The notes under the pieces are model-generated. The model was not told the origin of the DNA and did not search any database. It saw nothing but the letters and a program-made list of their open reading frames with translations. Shown here piece by piece: positions 36,593-49,247 of a DNA stretch of 49,249 bases (within the stretch, counting starts at the first letter, position 1; every line of letters begins with the position of its first letter). This DNA is from an uncultured Paraprevotella sp. (GTDB lineage Bacteria > Bacteroidota > Bacteroidia > Bacteroidales > Bacteroidaceae), in contig CALULA010000028.1 of assembly GCA_944321365.1 (NCBI GenBank), forward strand, positions 1-49,249. The letters are read 5' to 3'. A program made the position numbers and the translations under genes.

Positions 36593-39500
36593 TTACTGCT
36601 CGTCCAGATCAAGAATAGACTTGCGATTGGCCATCATCCGCTCGTAGTCTTCCTTGCAGCTGACGACTATCTTTCCGAATTCCCGGAGACCGGTTCCGGC
36701 CGGTATCAGATGACCGCAAATCACATTCTCCTTCATACCTTCCAGTTTATCGGTCTTGCCATTGATGGCAGCATCATTCAACACTTTAGTGGTTTCCTGG
36801 AACGAAGCTGCCGACATGAAGCTCGATGTCTGCAATGCCGCACGCGTGATACCCTGAAGTATCTGCACGGACGTGGCCGGCATGGCGTCGCGGACCTGCA
36901 CCAGACGCAAATCCTTACGCTTCAACGTGGAATTCTCGTCGCGCAACTTGCGGGCCGTGACAATCATACCCGGCTGCATCGTCTCCGAATCACCGGCATC
37001 AGTGACTACCTTCTTGCCCCAGATGCGGTCGTTTTCCTCGGAGAAATCCAGCTTGTCCACAATCTGCTGCTCCAGGAAACGGGTGTCACCCGGCTCGTCG
37101 ATCTGCACCTTGCGCATCATCTGACGGACGATCACTTCAAAATGTTTGTCATTGATCTTCACACCCTGCAGACGATAGACATCCTGAATCTCGTTCACGA
37201 TATATTCCTGTACCGCCGTCGGACCTTTGATGGCCAAAATGTCAGCCGGTGTGATGGCACCGTCAGACAACGGGGTTCCGGCACGCACGTAGTCGTTCTC
37301 CTGTACCAGAATCTGTTTGGACAACGGAACAAGGTATCTTTTCTCCTCACCCAGCTTGGATGTTACGATGATTTCGCGGTTGCCTCGCTTCAGCTTACCC
37401 ATGGTAATCTCACCATCGATTTCAGAAACGATGGCTGGATTAGACGGGTTGCGGGCCTCGAACAGCTCGGTCACGCGCGGCAGACCTCCGGTGATGTCAC
37501 CAGCCTTGCCCACGGCACGCGGTATCTTGACCAGCACATCACCGGCCTTGACCACCTGTCCGTCTTCCACCGCCAAGTGACCGCCAATGGGGAAGTTATA
37601 GGTGCGGAGCATCTCGCCATTCTCGCCCATGATATGAGCCGACGGGATTTTCGTACGGTCTTTCGACTCGATGATGATCATCTCGCGCAAGCCGGTCGTT
37701 TCGTCCGACTCCACGCGGTATGTGGTACCTTCAATAACATCTTCGAACTGAATCTTACCCGGCGTCTCCGTAACAATCACGGCATTGAACGGATCCCATT
37801 TGGCTATCAACTTGCCCTTCTCGACCTTGTCGCCTTCATTCACATATAATGTAGAACCGTAAGGCACATTCTGTGTGAGCAGCACGATGTCCGTATTCAC
37901 ATCCACAAAACGGACTTCAGCCAGACGGCCTACTACCATTTTGGCCGCGTTGCCCAGCTCATCGGTAATATCGACTGTACGCAATTCCTCAAATTCCACC
38001 TTGGAATCATATTTGGCCACGATAGACGCATTGGCTGCCGCATTGGAGGCCACACCACCGGCATGGAACGTACGCAAAGTCAGCTGCGTACCCGGCTCAC
38101 CGATGGACTGAGCGGCAATCACGCCGACAGCCTCACCTTTCTGCACCATACGGCTTGTGGCCAGGTTACGGCCATAACACTTCATGCAGACACCCTTGCG
38201 ACTCTCGCAGGTCAGCACGGAACGTATCTCTACGCTCTCAATCGGCGAGTCCTCGATTTCCTGAGCCTTTTCTTCCGTAATCTCCTCACCGGCTGCGACA
38301 ATCAGCTTACCGGTAGTAGGATTGATAATATCGTGTACCGATACACGGCCCAAGATGCGCTCGTAGAGTGAGGAAATCACCTCGTCGCCGTTCTTCAGTG
38401 CCGTGCAGACCAGTCCGCGCAAAGTGCCGCAATCCTCTTCGGTGATAATCACATCGTGCGACACGTCCACCAGACGACGGGTGAGGTATCCGGCATCGGC
38501 TGTTTTCAAAGCCGTATCGGCCAAACCCTTACGGGCACCGTGGGTGGAGATGAAATATTCCAACACGCTCATGCCTTCCTTGAAGTTGGACAGAATCGGG
38601 TTCTCGATGATCTGTGCGCCTTCGGCTCCGGCTTTCTGGGGCTTGGCCATCAGACCACGCATACCGGAAAGCTGGCTGATCTGGCCGGCAGAACCACGGG
38701 CACCGGAATCCAGCATCATGTACACGGCGTTGAAGCCCTGGTCGGCCTCCTTCATGGTCTTCATCAGAATCTTGGACAGGTCGTTGTTGACGTGTGTCCA
38801 TGTATCGATCACCTGGTTGTAACGCTCGTTGTCGGTGATGAAACCCATACCGTAGTCGTTGGCAATGCGCTCCACCTCTTCGTTTCCGCGGCGCACCAGT
38901 TCCTCTTTCTCCTTCGGAATGATGATGTCACCCAGGTTGAACGACAGGCCACCCACATAGGCCATGCGGTAGCCCAGATTCTTAATACCGTCGAGGAACT
39001 CGCAGGCGCGGGCCACACCCACCGTCTTGATGACATCGGTGATGATGCCGCGCAGGGTTTTCTTGGAGATGATGTCGTTGAAGAAGCCCACTTCCTGCGG
39101 TATGATCTCATTGACTATCACACGGCCGACGGAAGTTTCCACCATCTTATCTACCAATGTACCGTTTTCGTCCAGGTCTTTCACTATGACTTTCACCGGA
39201 GCGTGAATGTCCACCCGCTTCTCATTATAGGCTATGATAGCCTCTTCCGGGCCATAGAACGTCAGCCCCTCGCCCAATGACCCCGGACGCAGCTTGGTGA
39301 TGTAATACAATCCGAGCACCATATCCTGAGAAGGCACCGTAATAGGTGCCCCGTTAGCGGGGTTCAAAATATTGTGCGACTGAAGCATCAGAATCTGCGC
39401 TTCCAGAATAGCCTCATTGCTCAAGGGCAAGTGAACGGCCATCTGGTCGCCATCAAAGTCGGCGTTGAATGCCGTACAAGCCAGCGGGTGCAACTGAATG

Positions 39501-40873
39501 GCCTTACCTTCAATCATCTTTGGCTGGAACGCCTGAATACCCAGACGGTGCAAAGTCGGGGCACGGTTCAGCAGCACCGGATGACCCTTCATCACGTATT
39601 CCAGGATATCCCAGATAACGGGCTCCTTGCGGTCTACAATTTTCTTGGCCGATTTCACCGTCTTCACGATACCGCGCTCGATGAGCTTACGGATGATGAA
39701 CGGTTTGTAAAGTTCAGCAGCCATCAGTTTGGGCAGACCGCATTCACCCATCTTCAATTCCGGACCGACCACAATAACCGAACGGGCCGAATAGTCCACA
39801 CGCTTACCCAACAGGTTCTGACGGAAGCGTCCCTGCTTTCCTTTCAACGAATCGGAAAGAGACTTCAACGGACGATTGGCATCAGTCTTTACGGCACTCG
39901 ACTTGCGGGAGTTGTCGAACAGACTGTCCACAGCTTCCTGCAACATACGTTTCTCATTACGCAGAATCACTTCGGGAGCCTTGATTTCAATCAACCGCTT
40001 CAGTCGGTTGTTACGGATAATAACACGACGGTACAGATCATTCAAGTCTGACGTGGCAAAACGCCCACCGTCCAACGGAACCAACGGACGCAACTCAGGC
40101 GGTATCACCGGCAAGATCTTCATGATCATCCATTCCGGCTTGTTACGTCCGCGACTGGCACGGAACGACTCTACCACCTGCAAACGTTTCAACGCCTCGT
40201 TTTTCCGTTGCTGGGCTGTATCCTGATTGGCACTGTTACGCAATTCATAGGACAATTTATCCAAATCCAAGCGAACCAACAGGTCATATATGGCTTCCGC
40301 TCCCATCTTGGCAATAAACTTATTGGGATCGGAATCCTCCAGGAACTGGTTGTCCTTCGGCAGTTTCTCCAGAATATCCAGATATTCGTCTTCCGTCAGC
40401 AAGTCATTGGCCTGGACTCCTTCCTCAGCCAACACTCCGGGCTGAATGACAATGTAACGCTCATAATAAATCACGGCATCCAATTTCTTGGTCGGTATGC
40501 CCAACAGATAACCTATTTTGTTAGGCAAGGAACGGAAATACCAGATATGAGCTACAGGAACGACCAGTGAAATATGTCCGGAACGTTCGCGGCGAACTTT
40601 CTTTTCGGTGACTTCCACACCGCAACGGTCGCACACGATACCTTTATAACGTATGCGTTTGTACTTTCCGCAATGGCACTCATAGTCCTTTGTCGGTCCG
40701 AAAATACGTTCGCAGAACAAGCCGTCGCGTTCAGGTTTATACGTACGATAATTAATGGTTTCGGGTTTCAATACCTCACCATACGAATTTTCCAGGATCT
40801 CTTCGGGAGAAGCCAGACCGATGGTAATCTTCGTAAAGTTACTCTTTATTTTGGATTCTTTTCTAAAAGCCAT
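36593..40873 (-). CDS. rpoC: RNA polymerase beta-prime subunit
   Basis: This 1426-residue catalytic subunit starts [20 protein letters not shown]. The N-terminal zinc site is seen in [21 protein letters not shown], the catalytic Mg loop is [16 protein letters not shown], and the second zinc site is in [17 protein letters not shown]. The trigger-loop region [16 protein letters not shown] is normal. Length fits Bacteroidetes rpoC. It starts 30 bases after rpoB and ends before a strong terminator. The DUF3467 gene that I would expect next is displaced by the inserted operon. Confidence 0.98.
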   Translation of the reverse strand: MAFRKESKIKSNFTKITIGLASPEEILENSYGEVLKPETINYRTYKPERDGLFCERIFGPTKDYECHCGKYKRIRYKGIVCDRCGVEVTEKKVRRERSGHISLVVPVAHIWYFRSLPNKIGYLLGIPTKKLDAVIYYERYIVIQPGVLAEEGVQANDLLTEDEYLDILEKLPKDNQFLEDSDPNKFIAKMGAEAIYDLLVRLDLDKLSYELRNSANQDTAQQRKNEALKRLQVVESFRASRGRNKPEWMIMKILPVIPPELRPLVPLDGGRFATSDLNDLYRRVIIRNNRLKRLIEIKAPEVILRNEKRMLQEAVDSLFDNSRKSSAVKTDANRPLKSLSDSLKGKQGRFRQNLLGKRVDYSARSVIVVGPELKMGECGLPKLMAAELYKPFIIRKLIERGIVKTVKSAKKIVDRKEPVIWDILEYVMKGHPVLLNRAPTLHRLGIQAFQPKMIEGKAIQLHPLACTAFNADFDGDQMAVHLPLSNEAILEAQILMLQSHNILNPANGAPITVPSQDMVLGLYYITKLRPGSLGEGLTFYGPEEAIIAYNEKRVDIHAPVKVIVKDLDENGTLVDKMVETSVGRVIVNEIIPQEVGFFNDIISKKTLRGIITDVIKTVGVARACEFLDGIKNLGYRMAYVGGLSFNLGDIIIPKEKEELVRRGNEEVERIANDYGMGFITDNERYNQVIDTWTHVNNDLSKILMKTMKEADQGFNAVYMMLDSGARGSAGQISQLSGMRGLMAKPQKAGAEGAQIIENPILSNFKEGMSVLEYFISTHGARKGLADTALKTADAGYLTRRLVDVSHDVIITEEDCGTLRGLVCTALKNGDEVISSLYERILGRVSVHDIINPTTGKLIVAAGEEITEEKAQEIEDSPIESVEIRSVLTCESRKGVCMKCYGRNLATSRMVQKGEAVGVIAAQSIGEPGTQLTLRTFHAGGVASNAAANASIVAKYDSKVEFEELRTVDITDELGNAAKMVVGRLAEVRFVDVNTDIVLLTQNVPYGSTLYVNEGDKVEKGKLIAKWDPFNAVIVTETPGKIQFEDVIEGTTYRVESDETTGLREMIIIESKDRTKIPSAHIMGENGEMLRTYNFPIGGHLAVEDGQVVKAGDVLVKIPRAVGKAGDITGGLPRVTELFEARNPSNPAIVSEIDGEITMGKLKRGNREIIVTSKLGEEKRYLVPLSKQILVQENDYVRAGTPLSDGAITPADILAIKGPTAVQEYIVNEIQDVYRLQGVKINDKHFEVIVRQMMRKVQIDEPGDTRFLEQQIVDKLDFSEENDRIWGKKVVTDAGDSETMQPGMIVTARKLRDENSTLKRKDLRLVQVRDAMPATSVQILQGITRAALQTSSFMSAASFQETTKVLNDAAINGKTDKLEGMKENVICGHLIPAGTGLREFGKIVVSCKEDYERMMANRKSILDLDEQ

Positions 40874-40903
40874 ATTCTAATATCAGTTAAAGAGTTTCAT
40901 CTT

Positions 40904-43900
40904 TTATTCAAGCGTAATGCTCAAGCCTAAGCCACGCAGCTCGTGGAGCAATACATTCAGAGATTCGGGAATACCCGGAGTAGGCATCGGCTCTCCCTTG
41001 ACAATAGCCTCGTAGGCCTTTGAACGCCCGACCACATCATCAGACTTGATGGTAAGAATCTCCTGCAATACGTGTGCGGCACCAAATGCCTCAAGGGCCC
41101 AGACTTCCATCTCTCCGAAACGCTGTCCACCGAATTGGGCCTTACCGCCAAGCGGCTGCTGCGTAATCAAAGAATACGGACCAATAGAACGGGCATGCAT
41201 CTTATCTTCTACCATGTGGCCTAACTTCAGCATATAGGAAACGCCTACCGTAGCCAGCTGATCGAACTTTTCACCCGTCTCGCCATCGTAAAGCTGGGTT
41301 GAACAGTAACGCGGCAAACCTGCCTTGTCTGTCCATTCACACAAATCGTCCAGCGTAGCACCATCAAAAATAGGAGTAGCGAACTTCACTCCCAACTGCT
41401 TTCCGGCAGCGCCCAAGACAGCCTCGAAAATCTGTCCTATATTCATACGGGAAGGCACACCCAACGGGTTAAGTACGATATCCACAGGCGTTCCGTCGGC
41501 CAAGAACGGCATATCTTCCTGGCGTACGATTTTTGAAACGATACCCTTATTTCCATGACGTCCGGCCATCTTGTCGCCTACACCGATCTTACGTTTCTTA
41601 GCAATGTAGACTTTGGCCATCTGAATAATGCCTGAAGGCAATTCGTCACCAATGGTAATCGCAAACTTCTTCCGCTTTAATTCAGCGTCCAACAGTTTAT
41701 ACTTTTTCAGGTAGTTAATGATCAACTTACCAATCAGCTCATTCAGATGCTGATCATCGGTCCAACCGCTAAGCTGTATGGTCGTAAAGTCCAAATTCTC
41801 AAGAGCCGAAGCCGTAAACTTAACACCTGAGACGATCACCTCACTACCCATATAATCTTTCACGCCCTGAGAAACCTTGTCTTTCGTCAGTTCCAACAGT
41901 TTGTCGATAAGAATAGCTTTCAAATCATCCACCTTGCTGTTAAACTCTTCATCTATCTTCGGCAAAAGCAGTTTATCGGCAGCTTTGGCAGCACGTGTCT
42001 TGATGGCGCGCGAAAACAGTTTCTTGTCAATCACCACGCCATTCAACGAAGGTGAGGCTTTCAAAGAAGCGTCTTTCACATCACCAGCCTTGTCACCAAA
42101 GATAGCACGCAACAGTTTTTCTTCCGGCGACGGATCGCTCTCACCTTTCGGCGTAATCTTACCGATCATAATGTCACCCGGCTGAATGCGGGCACCGACA
42201 CGGACGATACCGTTCTCATCCAGATCTTTTGTAGCTTCCTCACTCACATTGGGTATATCCGCTGTCAGTTCCTCCACACCACGTTTGGTCTCACGAACTT
42301 CCAACGAGAACTCCTCGACATGTACGGAAGTCAGGATGTCTTCACGAACCACACGCTCATTCAGCACAATGGCATCCTCATAGTTATAACCTTTCCAAGG
42401 CATGTATGCAACCAGCAAGTTCTTACCTAAGGCCAGTTCACCGTTCTGCGTAGAATAACCTTCCGTCAGAATGTCTCCGGCCTTCACACGCTGCCCCTTA
42501 TCACAAATCGGTCGCAAGTCGATAGTCATATTCTGATTCGTACGGCGGAACTTCGGTATCCGGTATTCTTTCAGTGCCGGCTCAAAGCTGACAAATTCCT
42601 CTTCTTCCGTACGATCATACAGAATACGTATGGTCGTAGCATCCACATACTCGATAACACCGTCTCCTTCAGCCGTGATCATCGTACGCGAATCTTCACA
42701 TACCTGTTTCTCTATGCCGGTACCTACAATCGGAGCCTCACTCCGCAACAAAGGAACAGCCTGGCGCATCATGTTTGATCCCATCAAGGCACGGTGAGCG
42801 TCATCATGCTCCAAGAACGGAATCAACGAGGCTGCGATGGAAGCTATCTGCTGGGGAGCGACATCCATCAAATCGACTTCAGTAGGCGGAACAACCGGAT
42901 AATCGTCATCCTGACGGCATTTTACCTTGGAACGGATAAATGTTCCGTCATCATTCAAAGGTGCATTGCCCTGACCAATAATCTTTCCTTCCTCCTCTTC
43001 TGCCGTAAGATACTCAATGCCGCTTTCCAATGACAAATCGACCACACCGTTCTTCACTTTACGATATGGAGTCTCAATGAAACCTAAATCATTGATTTTA
43101 GCATATACACACAAAGAAGAGATCAAACCGATATTAGGACCTTCCGGTGACTCAATAGGACACAAACGGCCATAATGAGTGTAATGCACGTCACGTACCT
43201 CAAAGCCTGCACGTTCACGAGACAGACCACCAGGACCCAATGCCGACAAACGGCGCTTGTGTGTCACTTCAGCCAAAGGATTTGTCTGGTCCATAAACTG
43301 AGACAAGGCATTCGTTCCAAAGAAAGAATTGATGACCGAAGAAATAGTCTTTGCATTAATCAGATCTGTAGGAGTAAACACCTCATTGTCGCGTACATTC
43401 ATGCGTTCACGAATGGTACGGCTCATACGTGCCAAGCCAATAGCGAACTGATTACTCAACTGTTCACCAACTGTACGCACACGGCGATTGCTCAAATGGT
43501 CAATATCATCAACAAGTGCCTTAGAATTGATCAATTCTATCAGGTACTTGATAATTTCTATAATATCTTCTTTCGTCAGGACACGGACATCCATATCCGT
43601 GGAAAGATTCAACTTCTTGTTGATCCGATAACGTCCCACCTCACCCAAGTCATAACGTTTTTCGGAAAAGAACAGATTATTAATAACTTCTCTTGCACTC
43701 GCGTCATCAGCCGGATCAGCATTACGCAACTGACGATAAATATACAAGACAGCTTCTTTTTCGGAGTTGCTTGGGTCTTTCTGCAGCGTATTGAAGATGA
43801 TAGAATAATCTGATGTGTTAGCCTCTTCCTTATGCAGCAAGACACTAAGCACACCACTCTCTATAATTGCATCTATATTTTCTTCACAGATTTCCGTCTC

Positions 43901-44719
43901 GCGGTCTAAAATCACTTCGTTACGCTCAATAGAAACCACTTCACCGGTATCTTCATCAACAAAGTCTTCTACCCAACTTTTCAGGACACGGGCTGCAAGC
44001 TTCCGACCGATATTTTTCCGCAGATTGGTTTTGGTAGCCTTAACTTCTTCCGCCAAATTAAAGATTTCAAGAATATCCTTATCATTCTCAAAACCAATCG
44101 CACGTAACAAAGTAGTCACAGGCAACTTCTTCTTACGGTCGATATAAGCATACATCACATTATTAATATCTGTAGCAAATTCTATCCATGAACCTTTAAA
44201 GGGAATAATGCGTGCAGAATATAATTGTGTACCATTAGCATGAATACTGGATCCGAAGAACACTCCTGGAGAACGATGTAACTGAGATACAACAACACGC
44301 TCTGCCCCATTAATAATGAATGTCCCATTATCGGTCATATATGGAATAGGGCCTAAAAATACATCCTGAATAACCGTATCAAAGTCTTCATGGTCCGGAT
44401 CCGTACAATACAGCTTCAGCTTTGCTTTCAGAGGTACACTATATGTCAACCCACGTTCAAGGCATTCTTCAATCGTATAACGAGGAGGATCGATATAGTA
44501 ATCCAGAAATTCCAAGACGAAGTTATTACGTGTGTCTGCAATAGGAAAATTCTCTGAAAACACCTTATACAAACCGTCATTCTTACGCTTTTCTGGCGGT
44601 GTATCCAATTGCAGGAAGTCCTTAAAAGACTTTAATTGCACATCAAGAAAATCCGGATAAGGCATCGGATTCTTGACTGTAGCAAAGTTTACTCTTTGAT
44701 TTACAAGATTCGAGGACAT
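40904..44719 (-). CDS. rpoB: RNA polymerase beta subunit
   Basis: The 1271-residue subunit starts [20 protein letters not shown]; an in-frame start four codons upstream (44731) is less likely. The rifampicin pocket reads [20 protein letters not shown] then [20 protein letters not shown]. The residues equivalent to E. coli Q513, D516, H526 and S531 are all present; N518 is T. The C-terminal part contains [18 protein letters not shown] and [32 protein letters not shown]. It follows rplL after 108 bases holding a hairpin. Confidence 0.98.
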   Translation of the reverse strand: MSSNLVNQRVNFATVKNPMPYPDFLDVQLKSFKDFLQLDTPPEKRKNDGLYKVFSENFPIADTRNNFVLEFLDYYIDPPRYTIEECLERGLTYSVPLKAKLKLYCTDPDHEDFDTVIQDVFLGPIPYMTDNGTFIINGAERVVVSQLHRSPGVFFGSSIHANGTQLYSARIIPFKGSWIEFATDINNVMYAYIDRKKKLPVTTLLRAIGFENDKDILEIFNLAEEVKATKTNLRKNIGRKLAARVLKSWVEDFVDEDTGEVVSIERNEVILDRETEICEENIDAIIESGVLSVLLHKEEANTSDYSIIFNTLQKDPSNSEKEAVLYIYRQLRNADPADDASAREVINNLFFSEKRYDLGEVGRYRINKKLNLSTDMDVRVLTKEDIIEIIKYLIELINSKALVDDIDHLSNRRVRTVGEQLSNQFAIGLARMSRTIRERMNVRDNEVFTPTDLINAKTISSVINSFFGTNALSQFMDQTNPLAEVTHKRRLSALGPGGLSRERAGFEVRDVHYTHYGRLCPIESPEGPNIGLISSLCVYAKINDLGFIETPYRKVKNGVVDLSLESGIEYLTAEEEEGKIIGQGNAPLNDDGTFIRSKVKCRQDDDYPVVPPTEVDLMDVAPQQIASIAASLIPFLEHDDAHRALMGSNMMRQAVPLLRSEAPIVGTGIEKQVCEDSRTMITAEGDGVIEYVDATTIRILYDRTEEEEFVSFEPALKEYRIPKFRRTNQNMTIDLRPICDKGQRVKAGDILTEGYSTQNGELALGKNLLVAYMPWKGYNYEDAIVLNERVVREDILTSVHVEEFSLEVRETKRGVEELTADIPNVSEEATKDLDENGIVRVGARIQPGDIMIGKITPKGESDPSPEEKLLRAIFGDKAGDVKDASLKASPSLNGVVIDKKLFSRAIKTRAAKAADKLLLPKIDEEFNSKVDDLKAILIDKLLELTKDKVSQGVKDYMGSEVIVSGVKFTASALENLDFTTIQLSGWTDDQHLNELIGKLIINYLKKYKLLDAELKRKKFAITIGDELPSGIIQMAKVYIAKKRKIGVGDKMAGRHGNKGIVSKIVRQEDMPFLADGTPVDIVLNPLGVPSRMNIGQIFEAVLGAAGKQLGVKFATPIFDGATLDDLCEWTDKAGLPRYCSTQLYDGETGEKFDQLATVGVSYMLKLGHMVEDKMHARSIGPYSLITQQPLGGKAQFGGQRFGEMEVWALEAFGAAHVLQEILTIKSDDVVGRSKAYEAIVKGEPMPTPGIPESLNVLLHELRGLGLSITLE

Positions 44720-44761
44720 CAGCTTTATCAATTAGTTGAACATGTTGTTAGTTTAAGACAC

Positions 44762-44799
44762 AAAAAGGTAAAGAACCCCCTACCAGAGGATTCTTTACC
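44762..44799 (-). terminator. Attenuator-like hairpin between rplL and rpoB
   Basis: GGTAAAGAA (44767-44775) pairs with TTCTTTACC (44791-44799), with further C/G pairing inside. TTTTTG follows on the minus strand. As in other bacteria, such a hairpin after rplL would stop part of transcription, lowering rpoBC relative to L7/L12. Confidence 0.75.
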
Positions 44800-44827
44800 A
44801 GAATACCTGTTTAACAGGATTTCAAAA

Positions 44828-45205
44828 TTATTTCAATTCGATTTCAGCACCAGCCTCTTCCAGAGTCTTCTTCAAAGCCTCTGCATCAGCCTTAGGCATA
44901 CCTTCTTTCAGGACACTAGGAGCACCGTCTACCAAGTCCTTAGCTTCTTTCAAGCCCAGGCCACAAGCTTCCTTAACAGCCTTAACTACTTGCAACTTAG
45001 CTGCACCTGCACTCTTCAATACGATATCGAAAGAGTCTTTCTCGGCAGCAGCTTCAGCACCAGCAGCTGCAGGACCGGCAGCAACAGCAACAGCTGCAGC
45101 AGCAGGTTCAATTCCATACTCATCCTTCAGGATAGTTGCCAATTCATTAACTTCTTTAACTGTCAAATTTACCAATTCTTCAGCAATAGCTTTCAAATCT
45201 GCCAT
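44828..45205 (-). CDS. rplL: 50S ribosomal protein L7/L12 (bL12)
   Basis: This 125-residue stalk protein has an N-terminal dimerisation helix pair ([20 protein letters not shown]), an Ala-rich hinge ([20 protein letters not shown]) and the C-terminal factor-binding domain. The latter includes [27 protein letters not shown] and ends [10 protein letters not shown]. It is encoded 36 bases after rplJ and followed by an attenuator-like hairpin. Confidence 0.97.
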   Translation of the reverse strand: MADLKAIAEELVNLTVKEVNELATILKDEYGIEPAAAAVAVAAGPAAAGAEAAAEKDSFDIVLKSAGAAKLQVVKAVKEACGLGLKEAKDLVDGAPSVLKEGMPKADAEALKKTLEEAGAEIELK

Positions 45206-45241
45206 TTTATTCTATTTTTTATTTGTTTAATACTAATTTAA

Positions 45242-45760
45242 TTATTCGGATTTTTCACCGAGAGTCTTAAGAACTCCATGTATAGTGTTTCCACCAGACT
45301 GAAGAGCAGAAAGCACATTTTTGGCCGGAGACTGCAACAAAGCAACAATTTCAGCGATAACTTCGTTTTTGCTCTTAATAGCCGTAAGTGCATCCAATTG
45401 TTCAGCACCAACGTAGAAACCTTCCTCAGCATATGCTGCCTTCAATGCAGGAACACCATCCTTTGCAAAATCTTTCAGCAACTTAGCTGGTGCATTAGCC
45501 GTATTAGAGAACAACACAGCCGTCGTACCTTTCAGACAACCGTACAAAGGAGAGAAGTCTCCGTCGAGATTTTCCAAAGCTTTATGAAGCAACGTATTCT
45601 TCACAAGCACCATCTTAATTTCCGACTGGAAACATTTTCTTCTCAAAGCACTAGTCACTGCAGCATTCAATCCCGTAACATCTACCAGATAGAAATGTGC
45701 ATATTCCTGCAACTTCTCACCAAGCTGAACTATAATATTTCCTTTATCTTCCTTTCTCAT
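45242..45760 (-). CDS. rplJ: 50S ribosomal protein L10 (uL10)
   Basis: This 172-residue base of the L7/L12 stalk starts MRKEDKGNIIVQLGEKLQEY. It has VDVTGLNAAVTSALRRKCFQ, KMVLVKNTLLHKALE and the C-terminal helix that binds L12 dimers. It lies only 15 bases after rplA, so the long L10 leader known in E. coli is absent. Confidence 0.95.
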   Translation of the reverse strand: MRKEDKGNIIVQLGEKLQEYAHFYLVDVTGLNAAVTSALRRKCFQSEIKMVLVKNTLLHKALENLDGDFSPLYGCLKGTTAVLFSNTANAPAKLLKDFAKDGVPALKAAYAEEGFYVGAEQLDALTAIKSKNEVIAEIVALLQSPAKNVLSALQSGGNTIHGVLKTLGEKSE

Positions 45761-45775
45761 GATAGAACTATTTTT

Positions 45776-46474
45776 TTAATTTTCCTCAACTGCCTTCGGA
45801 TCAATTTTGATACCGCGGCTCATTGTACTTGAAAGATAAATACTCTTAATATAAGTTCCCTTGGCAGCACTCGGTTTCAACTTTATAATAGTTGAAATGA
45901 ATTCCTTTGCATTTTCTGCAATCTTGTCAGCGGTAAAAGAGACCTTACCAATAGATGTATGTACAATACCTGCTTTATCTACTTTAAAATCAATCTTACC
46001 TTGCTTTACTTCCTTAATTGCCTTGGCAACATCCATTGTCACAGTACCACTTTTAGGATTCGGCATCAAGCCACGAGGACCTAATATACGTCCCAAAGCA
46101 CCTATCTTACCCATAATCGAAGGCATCGTGATGATAACGTCAACATCAGTCCACCCTCCTTTGATCTTTTCGATATACTCATCAAGACCAACATAGTCAG
46201 CACCTGCTTCCTTTGCAGCAGCTTCAGCATCTGGAGTACACAAGCAAAGAACTCGTGAAACCTTTCCTGTACCATTAGGCAGAGACACAACGCCTCTCAC
46301 CATCTGGTTGGCTTTACGAGGATCAACGCCCAAACGTACATCGATATCTACAGAAGCATCAAATTTGGTCGTAGTAATATCCTTAACCAACTGAGCTGCT
46401 TCTTTCAAAGAGTATGCTTTCCCTGCTTCAATCTTGTCTGCGACCAACTTTTGATTTTTTGTCAGTTTTCCCAT
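45776..46474 (-). CDS. rplA: 50S ribosomal protein L1 (uL1)
   Basis: This 232-residue protein starts [20 protein letters not shown]. The two-domain L1 pattern is complete: [63 protein letters not shown] and the C-terminal return strand. L1 moves with the E-site tRNA. It is 22 bases after rplK. Confidence 0.97.
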   Translation of the reverse strand: MGKLTKNQKLVADKIEAGKAYSLKEAAQLVKDITTTKFDASVDIDVRLGVDPRKANQMVRGVVSLPNGTGKVSRVLCLCTPDAEAAAKEAGADYVGLDEYIEKIKGGWTDVDVIITMPSIMGKIGALGRILGPRGLMPNPKSGTVTMDVAKAIKEVKQGKIDFKVDKAGIVHTSIGKVSFTADKIAENAKEFISTIIKLKPSAAKGTYIKSIYLSSTMSRGIKIDPKAVEEN

Positions 46475-46496
46475 TTTAATTGAAGATTTAAATTAT

Positions 46497-46934
46497 TCAA
46501 ACCGGAAAGTCTCCTTTTACAGTGATACCCATACTTCTTGCTGTTCCTGCCACCAATTTCATTGCAGACTCGATGGTAAAGCAATTCAAATCAGGCATTT
46601 TATCCTGAGCTATCGCACGAACCTGTTCCCAAGTAATCTCAGCTACTTTCTTACGATTCGGCTCTGCAGAACCACCTTTCAACTTTGCGACCTCCATCAG
46701 CTGTACTGCCACAGGAGGAGTCTTAACGACAAAGTCATAAGACTTATCAGTGTAATAGGTGATAACCACAGGAAGCACCTTACCGGCCTTATCCTGCGTT
46801 CTGGCGTTGAATGCTTTACAGAAATCCATGATATTGATACCCTTGGAACCCAAAGCCGGGCCAACTGGGGGTGATGGATTTGCAGCGCCTCCTTTAATCT
46901 GTAATTTGATTAATCCAGCAACTTCTTTAGCCAT
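46497..46934 (-). CDS. rplK: 50S ribosomal protein L11 (uL11)
   Basis: This 145-residue protein starts [20 protein letters not shown]. It contains the thiostrepton-site prolines ([23 protein letters not shown]) and the C-terminal [20 protein letters not shown]. It lies 55 bases after nusG. Confidence 0.98.
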   Translation of the reverse strand: MAKEVAGLIKLQIKGGAANPSPPVGPALGSKGINIMDFCKAFNARTQDKAGKVLPVVITYYTDKSYDFVVKTPPVAVQLMEVAKLKGGSAEPNRKKVAEITWEQVRAIAQDKMPDLNCFTIESAMKLVAGTARSMGITVKGDFPV

Positions 46935-46989
46935 TTCTTCGTTATTTATTGATTTTGATATTCAAAGAACAACGCACGTAACAAATACA

Positions 46990-47532
46990 TCATTCTTTCT
47001 CAACCTGCATAAAACCTAATTCCAACGGTGTTTTACGACCGAAGATCTTAACCATTACTTTCAGCTTCTTCTTTTCGTTATTGACTTCTTCGATTACCGC
47101 CGAGAAACCGCTGAACGGCCCCTCTGTAACCTTAACTGTCTCGCCTACGAGATAAGGTATAACCACCTTTTCCGGCACATCTTGCATTTCATCTACAGCA
47201 CCCAAGAGACGATTCACCTCCGCAGGACGCAATGGAGTAGGATGATTTGCATCACCTAAAAATCCCAACACATTCGGAGTATTCCGCAACAGTACGGCGA
47301 TTTCACCGACTAAGGCAGCTTCCACCAAAACATAACCGGGAAGATGATTACGCTCCTTCACAGTACGTTTACCGTTACGGACCTGCACCACTTTCTCGGT
47401 CGGAATCAACACCTGAGAGACATATTTTCCAAAGTCACCTTTTTTAATTTCGGCGTCTATGTACTCTTTTACCTTGCCTTCCTTTCCACTCACGGCACGC
47501 ATTACGTACCATCTCATTTCAGTTTCAGCCAT
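46990..47532 (-). CDS. nusG: Transcription termination/antitermination protein NusG
   Basis: This 180-residue protein starts [20 protein letters not shown]. The NGN domain (about 1-115) binds RNA polymerase ([33 protein letters not shown]). The KOW domain follows ([46 protein letters not shown]). NusG links polymerase with Rho or the ribosome. It lies between secE (8 bases) and rplK. Confidence 0.97.
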   Translation of the reverse strand: MAETEMRWYVMRAVSGKEGKVKEYIDAEIKKGDFGKYVSQVLIPTEKVVQVRNGKRTVKERNHLPGYVLVEAALVGEIAVLLRNTPNVLGFLGDANHPTPLRPAEVNRLLGAVDEMQDVPEKVVIPYLVGETVKVTEGPFSGFSAVIEEVNNEKKKLKVMVKIFGRKTPLELGFMQVEKE

Positions 47533-47540
47533 CTCTCTGA

Positions 47541-47732
47541 TTAATTAGGATAAATAATCTCCATTGTGCTCTGAAACACGAAGTCCATAGCAAAAACAAC
47601 CAGCGCAATGAGTAGGGAAGCAGATAATACTACGACTGCGCTGTTAGTAAGTTCTGAACGAGTCGGCCAAGTTGTTTTATGGACAAGCTCATCATAAGAT
47701 TCCTTACAATATTTAATGATGCTCTTAAACAT
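47541..47732 (-). CDS. secE: Preprotein translocase subunit SecE
   Basis: This 63-residue single-span protein has [19 protein letters not shown], the conserved cytoplasmic helix, followed by a hydrophobic segment ([20 protein letters not shown]). SecE clamps SecY (encoded at 18315-19658). The frame extends to 47777 inside tRNA-Trp, so the Met at 47732 is the start. It lies 15 bases after the tRNA. Confidence 0.94.
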   Translation of the reverse strand: MFKSIIKYCKESYDELVHKTTWPTRSELTNSAVVVLSASLLIALVVFAMDFVFQSTMEIIYPN

Positions 47733-47747
47733 ATTCCTTAATATTAG

Positions 47748-47820
47748 CACGGGAGGAGAGGCTCGAACTCCCGACACCCGGTTTTGGAGACCGGTGCTCT
47801 ACCAACTGAGCTACTCCCGT
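47748..47820 (-). tRNA. tRNA-Trp (CCA anticodon)
   Basis: The 73-base minus-strand sequence starts ACGGGAG and ends CTCCCGTG, giving a seven-pair acceptor stem. The anticodon loop is CTCCAAA with anticodon CCA, and the T loop has GTTCGAG. The 3' CCA is not encoded. It lies between tuf and secE. Confidence 0.95.
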
Positions 47821-47825
47821 AAATA

Positions 47826-47850
47826 AGACCTCTCAAGTAAAGAGAGGTCT
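47826..47850 (-). terminator. Hairpin between tuf and tRNA-Trp
   Basis: AGACCTCTC (47826-47834) pairs with GAGAGGTCT (47842-47850), nine pairs with a seven-base loop. The trailing T content on the minus strand is short (TTATTT), so it may be a weak terminator or a processing signal rather than a strong stop. Confidence 0.45.
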
Positions 47851-47868
47851 CTATCTTCCAATATAGGA

Positions 47869-49050
47869 TTAATCAAAAACTTCTGTAATCTGACCAGAAC
47901 CTACCGTACGGCCACCTTCACGGATAGCGAAACGCAAACCGACGTTCAGAGCCACCGGATAAATCAACTTAACGCTGATTTCCACGTTATCGCCCGGCAT
48001 AACCATATCTACGCCTTCAGGCAGATGGATTTCACCCGTGCAGTCCATTGTACGAAGATAGAACTGAGGACGATACTTATTACCGAACGGAGTATGACGA
48101 CCACCTTCTTCTTTCTTCAGCACGTAGATAGAAGCCTTGAAGCCAGAATGAGGAGTAATAGCACCCGGATGAGTGATTACCATACCACGCTTGATCTCGC
48201 TCTTCTCAATACCGCGAAGCAACAGACCTACGTTGTCACCAGCTTCACCCTCGTCCAAAATCTTACGGAACATTTCAACACCGGTAACAACCGACTTCTT
48301 GTCTTCACCAAGACCCAAGATCTGAACTTCATCGCCAACCTTAACAACACCAGTTTCGATACGGCCAGTGGCTACAGTACCACGACCTGTAATAGAGAAC
48401 ACGTCTTCTACCGGCATCAAGAAAGGTTTCTCGACATCACGTACAGGCTCCTGAATCCAATTGTCACAAGCGTCCATCAGCTCCATAACCTTCTCTTCCC
48501 ACTCAGGCACACCATTCAGAGCACCCAAAGCAGAACCACGGATAATCGGGGTATCTTCTTCGAAGTCATAAGCAGCCAAAAGTTCGCGCATTTCCATTTC
48601 TACAAGCTCCAGCATTTCCTCATCGTCCACCATGTCGCACTTGTTCAGGAACACCACCAAACGGGGAACGTTCACCTGACGAGCCAACAGGATATGCTCA
48701 CGAGTCTGAGGCATCGGACCGTCAGTTGCAGCAACAACGATAATGGCACCATCCATCTGAGCAGCACCAGTTACCATGTTCTTCACATAGTCGGCATGTC
48801 CCGGACAATCCACGTGTGCATAGTGACGCTTTGCGGTCTCATACTCAACATGCGCAGTGTTGATAGTAATACCACGTTCCTTCTCTTCAGGAGCGTTATC
48901 AATCTGGTCGAATGACTTTACCTCAGACAGACCTTTCTTTGCCAACACGGCAGTAATAGCAGCCGTCAAAGTCGTCTTTCCATGGTCCACATGACCGATT
49001 GTACCAATGTTTACATGAGGTTTGGTACGCTCAAACTTCTCTTTAGCCAT
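47869..49050 (-). CDS. tuf: Translation elongation factor Tu
   Basis: This 393-residue GTPase delivers aminoacyl-tRNA to the ribosome. GTP-binding motifs are [49 protein letters not shown] and GSALGAL. Domain II and III sequences ([53 protein letters not shown]) complete the protein. It is flanked by tRNA genes on both sides in the common thr-tuf-trp arrangement. Confidence 0.98.
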   Translation of the reverse strand: MAKEKFERTKPHVNIGTIGHVDHGKTTLTAAITAVLAKKGLSEVKSFDQIDNAPEEKERGITINTAHVEYETAKRHYAHVDCPGHADYVKNMVTGAAQMDGAIIVVAATDGPMPQTREHILLARQVNVPRLVVFLNKCDMVDDEEMLELVEMEMRELLAAYDFEEDTPIIRGSALGALNGVPEWEEKVMELMDACDNWIQEPVRDVEKPFLMPVEDVFSITGRGTVATGRIETGVVKVGDEVQILGLGEDKKSVVTGVEMFRKILDEGEAGDNVGLLLRGIEKSEIKRGMVITHPGAITPHSGFKASIYVLKKEEGGRHTPFGNKYRPQFYLRTMDCTGEIHLPEGVDMVMPGDNVEISVKLIYPVALNVGLRFAIREGGRTVGSGQITEVFD

Positions 49051-49094
49051 AGCTTTTCCTTTTATTTAATTAATGAATAATCTAAATGCTATCG

Positions 49095-49166
<72 letters not shown>

Positions 49167-49174
49167 AAAAAAAG

Positions 49175-49247
49175 AGCGGAAAACGGGACTCAAACCCGCG
49201 ACCCCCAGCTTGGAAGGCTAGTGCTCTATCGACTGAGCTATTTCCGC
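49175..49247 (-). tRNA. tRNA-Gly (TCC anticodon)
   Basis: The 73-base minus-strand sequence starts GCGGAAA and ends TTTCCGC plus discriminator. The anticodon loop is CTTCCAA with TCC, and the T loop is GTTTGAG. It is 8 bases upstream of tRNA-Thr, so the two are cotranscribed with tuf. The promoter lies beyond the window. Confidence 0.93.

Noticed and set aside
40904..44719. Rifampicin-resistance changes in RpoB
   Set aside because: Residues equivalent to Q513, D516, H526 and S531 are present; the T at position 518 is probably a lineage difference.
47733..47777. N-terminal extension of SecE to 47777
   Set aside because: The extension lies inside tRNA-Trp; the Met at 47732 gives the normal SecE.
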